Notes under the pieces: model-generated
Databases searched by the model: none
What the model was told of the DNA's origin: nothing
What the model saw: only the letters and a program-made list of their open reading frames with translations
Assembly: GCF_946885855.1 (NCBI RefSeq)
Contig: NZ_CAMPHH010000180.1
Location: forward strand, 1 to 7,076
DNA: 7,076 nt
Direction: 5' to 3'
Source of the DNA: an uncultured Actinotalea sp.
GTDB taxonomy: Bacteria; Actinomycetota; Actinomycetes; Actinomycetales; Cellulomonadaceae
Shown: positions 5,287 to 7,076 of the stretch, piece by piece
Layout of the letters: each line of letters begins with the position of its first letter
How positions within the stretch are numbered: position 1 is the stretch's first letter
Made by a program: the position numbers and the translations under genes

Positions 5287-6906
5287 TCAGGCGATCCGCC
5301 TGCCGGCCAGCCAGGTCCCGCGCACGACGAGGTCACCGATCGCGGCGGGCGGGACCCGGCGCGGGTCGGCGTCGAGCATGACGAGGTCCGCGAGGTCCCC
5401 GCCCCGCAGGCGGCCGCGGCGGGTGTCCGCGAAGGCCTGGTGGGCGACCCCGGCGGTGTACGCGTGCAGCGCCTCCTCGACCGTCAGGCGCTCGTGCGGG
5501 AGCCACGGGGCGTCGTCGGCGGCGACCTGCCGGGTCACGGCGACCCGGATCGCCTCGAGCGGGTCGAGCGGTGTCACCGGCCAGTCCGAGCCGGCGGACA
5601 CCTGGACGCCTGCACGGACCATCGACGCGTACCGGTACTGCTGGGCGCTGCGGCCGGCGCCCAGGCGGGGACGGGTGAGCTCGGTCTGCACGGCGTCGGA
5701 CTGCGCCCAGAGCAGCTCGATGTTGGCGACGACGCCCAGCGCGGCGAGCCGGGGCAGGTCCTCGGCGTCGACGAGCTGCAGGTGCGTCAGCACCGGGCGT
5801 CGGTCCCGGAGCCCGTTGACCTCCCCGCACCGCTGCACCGCGTCCAGCGCGTCCCGCACGGCCGCGTCGCCGATCGCGTGCACGTGCAGCTGGAGGCCGA
5901 GCGCGTCCACGGCGACGGCAGCCGCAGCCAGCTCGTCGGCGTCCCACACGGGCATCCCGCGGTGACCGGTGTCCTCGTACGGCTCGAGCACCGCGGCGGT
6001 GCCGGACTCGATGACGCCGTCGGCGAAGAACTTGACCGTGTGCGCCGTCAGCAGGGGGTGGCCGAGCGCGGCGACGTCGGCCCGCACCGCCTCGAACCAC
6101 GGCAGCTGCTCCCGCCAGCGCGCCGGGTCCGCTCGCAGGGCCAGGTTGGTCCGCACGCGCAGGGCGCCGTCCCGCGCCGCGGCGAGGTAGCCGGGCACCA
6201 TCCACGGGTCGACCCAGGCGTCCTGGACCCACGTGATGCCCGCGGCGGCGAGCCGCTGCCCCGCCCGGCGCAGCGCCGCGACCTGCTGGTCGACCGACCA
6301 GGACGGCGCGCGGTCCAGGACGAGGTCGACGGCGTGCCACTCGCGCAGCGTGCCGAGCGGGCTGCCGTCGGGGCGGCGGACGATCTCCCCGAGCGGCGGG
6401 TCCGGCGTGGTCGCGTCGATGCCGGCCGCCCGCAGCGCCGCCGTGCTGCACCAGGCCGTGTGGTAATCCGACGCCCGCAGGACCACCGGCCGGTCGGGCA
6501 CCGCCGCGTCGAGCCACCGCGCGTCGAACTCGCCCGAGGGCGCGAGGGCCGGGTCGTAGCCGGCTCCGAGCACCCAGGGTGCGTCCGGGTGGTCCTGCGC
6601 CCAGGCCCGGACGCTCGCGACGACGGCGTCGATGCTGCCGAGCCCGGCGACGGCGGGCCCCTCGTCCTGCAGCCCGGCGAACATCGGGTGCGCGTGCCCG
6701 TCGCCGAACGCCGGCACGAGGAGGCCGTCGTCGAGGTCGACGACCTCGTCGCACGTCGGGACGAGGTCCAGGGCCTCCCGTCCGAGCGCCAGCACGGCGT
6801 CGCCGTGGACGACCAGCGCCGTGGAGTCGGGCGCCCCGCGACCGGCCCACACCGTGCCACCGACGAAGGCGGTCCGGACCCGTGGTGGCTCGCCGTCGAT
6901 CCGCAC
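5287..6906 (-). CDS. YtcJ-like metal-dependent amidohydrolase (amidohydrolase family 3)
   Basis: This 539-residue protein belongs to the amidohydrolase superfamily. Counted from the GTG at 6906, metal-site candidates are H71 and H73 (GDGHAHPMF), a possible carboxylated lysine K292 (VKFFADGVIESGTA), H343 (HVHAIGDAAV), H375 (LTHLQLV) and D441 (AGSDWPV). The N- and C-terminal strands (FVGGTVW near residue 14; RGGDLADLVMLDADP near 501-515) make the composite beta-sandwich around the TIM barrel. YtcJ-type enzymes hydrolyse amide or formamide bonds; the substrate cannot be read here. No signal peptide is seen, so it is likely cytoplasmic. The open frame continues 50 codons upstream to 7056, but that stretch is Arg/Ala/Gly-rich and unconserved, while a strong ribosome-binding site lies five bases before GTG 6906. 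The next gene downstream is the DUF1684 gene. The pair converges on paaG and shows no direct link to phenylacetate. Confidence 0.9.
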   Translation of the reverse strand: MRIDGEPPRVRTAFVGGTVWAGRGAPDSTALVVHGDAVLALGREALDLVPTCDEVVDLDDGLLVPAFGDGHAHPMFAGLQDEGPAVAGLGSIDAVVASVRAWAQDHPDAPWVLGAGYDPALAPSGEFDARWLDAAVPDRPVVLRASDYHTAWCSTAALRAAGIDATTPDPPLGEIVRRPDGSPLGTLREWHAVDLVLDRAPSWSVDQQVAALRRAGQRLAAAGITWVQDAWVDPWMVPGYLAAARDGALRVRTNLALRADPARWREQLPWFEAVRADVAALGHPLLTAHTVKFFADGVIESGTAAVLEPYEDTGHRGMPVWDADELAAAAVAVDALGLQLHVHAIGDAAVRDALDAVQRCGEVNGLRDRRPVLTHLQLVDAEDLPRLAALGVVANIELLWAQSDAVQTELTRPRLGAGRSAQQYRYASMVRAGVQVSAGSDWPVTPLDPLEAIRVAVTRQVAADDAPWLPHERLTVEEALHAYTAGVAHQAFADTRRGRLRGGDLADLVMLDADPRRVPPAAIGDLVVRGTWLAGRRIA

Positions 6907-6911
6907 CGCTG

Positions 6912-6918
6912 CTCCTCC
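6912..6918 (-). promoter_or_regulatory. Ribosome-binding site deciding the amidohydrolase start
   Basis: The minus strand reads GGAGGAG at 6918-6912, followed by five bases and then GTG 6906. This is the clearest minus-strand Shine-Dalgarno in the window, and it rules against the longer frame starting at 7056. Confidence 0.75.
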
Positions 6919-6948
6919 GCCCCGTCCGCGACCTCGGCGTCCGCCGAG

Positions 6949-6970
6949 CCGGCGCAGGGCCGGCGCAGGG
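6949..6970. repeat. Perfect 11-bp tandem duplication upstream of the amidohydrolase gene
   Basis: CCGGCGCAGGG occurs twice back to back, at 6949-6959 and 6960-6970. It lies in the non-coding leader between the amidohydrolase start and the presumed promoter area. It could be a replication-slippage product or a tandem protein-binding site; nothing in the window decides. Confidence 0.6.
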
Positions 6971-6999
6971 ATCCTCGCGGGACGCCGCGCTGCCGTCCA
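6971..6999 (-). promoter_or_regulatory. Weak candidate promoter for the amidohydrolase-DUF1684 unit
   Basis: On the minus strand TGGACG (6999-6994) and GAGGAT (6976-6971) stand 17 bp apart, a loose -35/-10 pair. The -10 lacks the first T of TANNNT. Its placement just upstream of the 11-bp duplication and about 65 bp before the start codon is sensible, but the match is poor. Confidence 0.25.
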
Positions 7000-7015
7000 G
7001 AGCGAGGCCCTCGCG

Positions 7016-7021
7016 TAGAGT
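7016..7021 (+). promoter_or_regulatory. Candidate -10 element for a rightward gene at the window end
   Basis: TAGAGT fits TANNNT and is one of the few AT-containing spots in this region. It would give a leader of about 44 bases before ATG 7072. No -35 match is seen at the usual spacing. Confidence 0.3.
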
Positions 7022-7038
7022 GGCGCGGCCCTCCCTCC

Positions 7039-7052
7039 GGGGGCGATCCCCC
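7039..7052 (+). other. Short GC hairpin in the presumed leader of the gene at the right edge
   Basis: GGGGG (7039-7043) and CCCCC (7048-7052) can pair around a CGAT loop. No T-run follows, so it is not a classical terminator. In this GC-rich sequence it may be chance. Confidence 0.25.
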
Positions 7053-7071
7053 TCACCCAGGCAGGCTCCGC

Positions 7072-7076
7072 ATGAC
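7072..7076 (+). CDS. Possible start of a rightward gene cut off by the window end
   Basis: ATG at 7072-7074 is followed by only two more bases, so the product is unknown. The case rests on the divergent gap, the upstream TAGAGT hexamer and a weak AGG-containing stretch (CAGGCAGG, 7058-7065) at roughly ribosome-binding distance. Treat it as a hint only. Confidence 0.25.

Noticed and set aside
5250..5336. Longer DUF1684 product starting at GTG 5336
   Set aside because: The added 29 residues are unconserved, overlap the amidohydrolase gene by 50 bp, and have no ribosome-binding site.
6907..7056. N-terminal extension of the amidohydrolase back to 7056
   Set aside because: The extra 50 residues are Arg/Gly/Ala-rich and unlike the family, and a strong ribosome-binding site sits before the GTG at 6906.

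Overview
The window is about 7.1 kb of very GC-rich DNA. It has GTG starts, TGA stops throughout, dense packing and 4-base stop/start overlaps. Together with the gene content this points to an actinobacterium (high-GC Gram-positive); the genus cannot be read from the sequence.

Positions 1-4581 are the distal part of an aerobic phenylacetate (paa) degradation cluster. In order, it holds the C-terminal ferredoxin domain of PaaE (the reductase of the phenylacetyl-CoA epoxidase), a PaaF-like enoyl-CoA hydratase with both catalytic glutamates, an inverted hotdog thioesterase, full-length two-domain PaaZ (oxepin-CoA ring hydrolase fused to aldehyde dehydrogenase), and a PaaG-like isomerase that keeps the isomerase aspartate and lacks both hydratase glutamates. 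The pathway logic is: the epoxidase, using PaaE for electrons, makes ring-1,2-epoxyphenylacetyl-CoA; PaaG isomerises it to the oxepin; PaaZ opens the ring and oxidises the aldehyde; PaaF acts in the later beta-oxidation steps; the thioesterase may rescue CoA from dead-end thioesters. PaaA-D, PaaH, PaaJ and PaaK are not in the window.

The thioesterase is transcribed against the others. Its 3' end overlaps paaF by 29 bp, and its 5' end faces paaZ across a 95-bp divergent region. That region holds three exact copies and one near copy of a 9-bp direct repeat, plus a -10-like hexamer placed exactly for leaderless transcription of the thioesterase.

Positions 4620-6906 hold two minus-strand genes that converge on paaG: a YtcJ-type metal-dependent amidohydrolase and, 37 bp downstream of it, a DUF1684 protein of unknown function. 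They are probably one transcription unit, with no visible link to phenylacetate. The last 170 bp is a second divergent intergenic region. It has an 11-bp tandem duplication, weak promoter candidates on both strands, a small hairpin, and a possible start codon of a rightward gene cut off by the window end.

Overall this is mostly a recognisable catabolic cluster. I see no mobile element, RNA gene, CRISPR array or clear novel system. The points most worth a second look are the regulatory architecture at 1635-1729, the EntH/YdiI-type active site of the thioesterase, and the amidohydrolase-DUF1684 pair.
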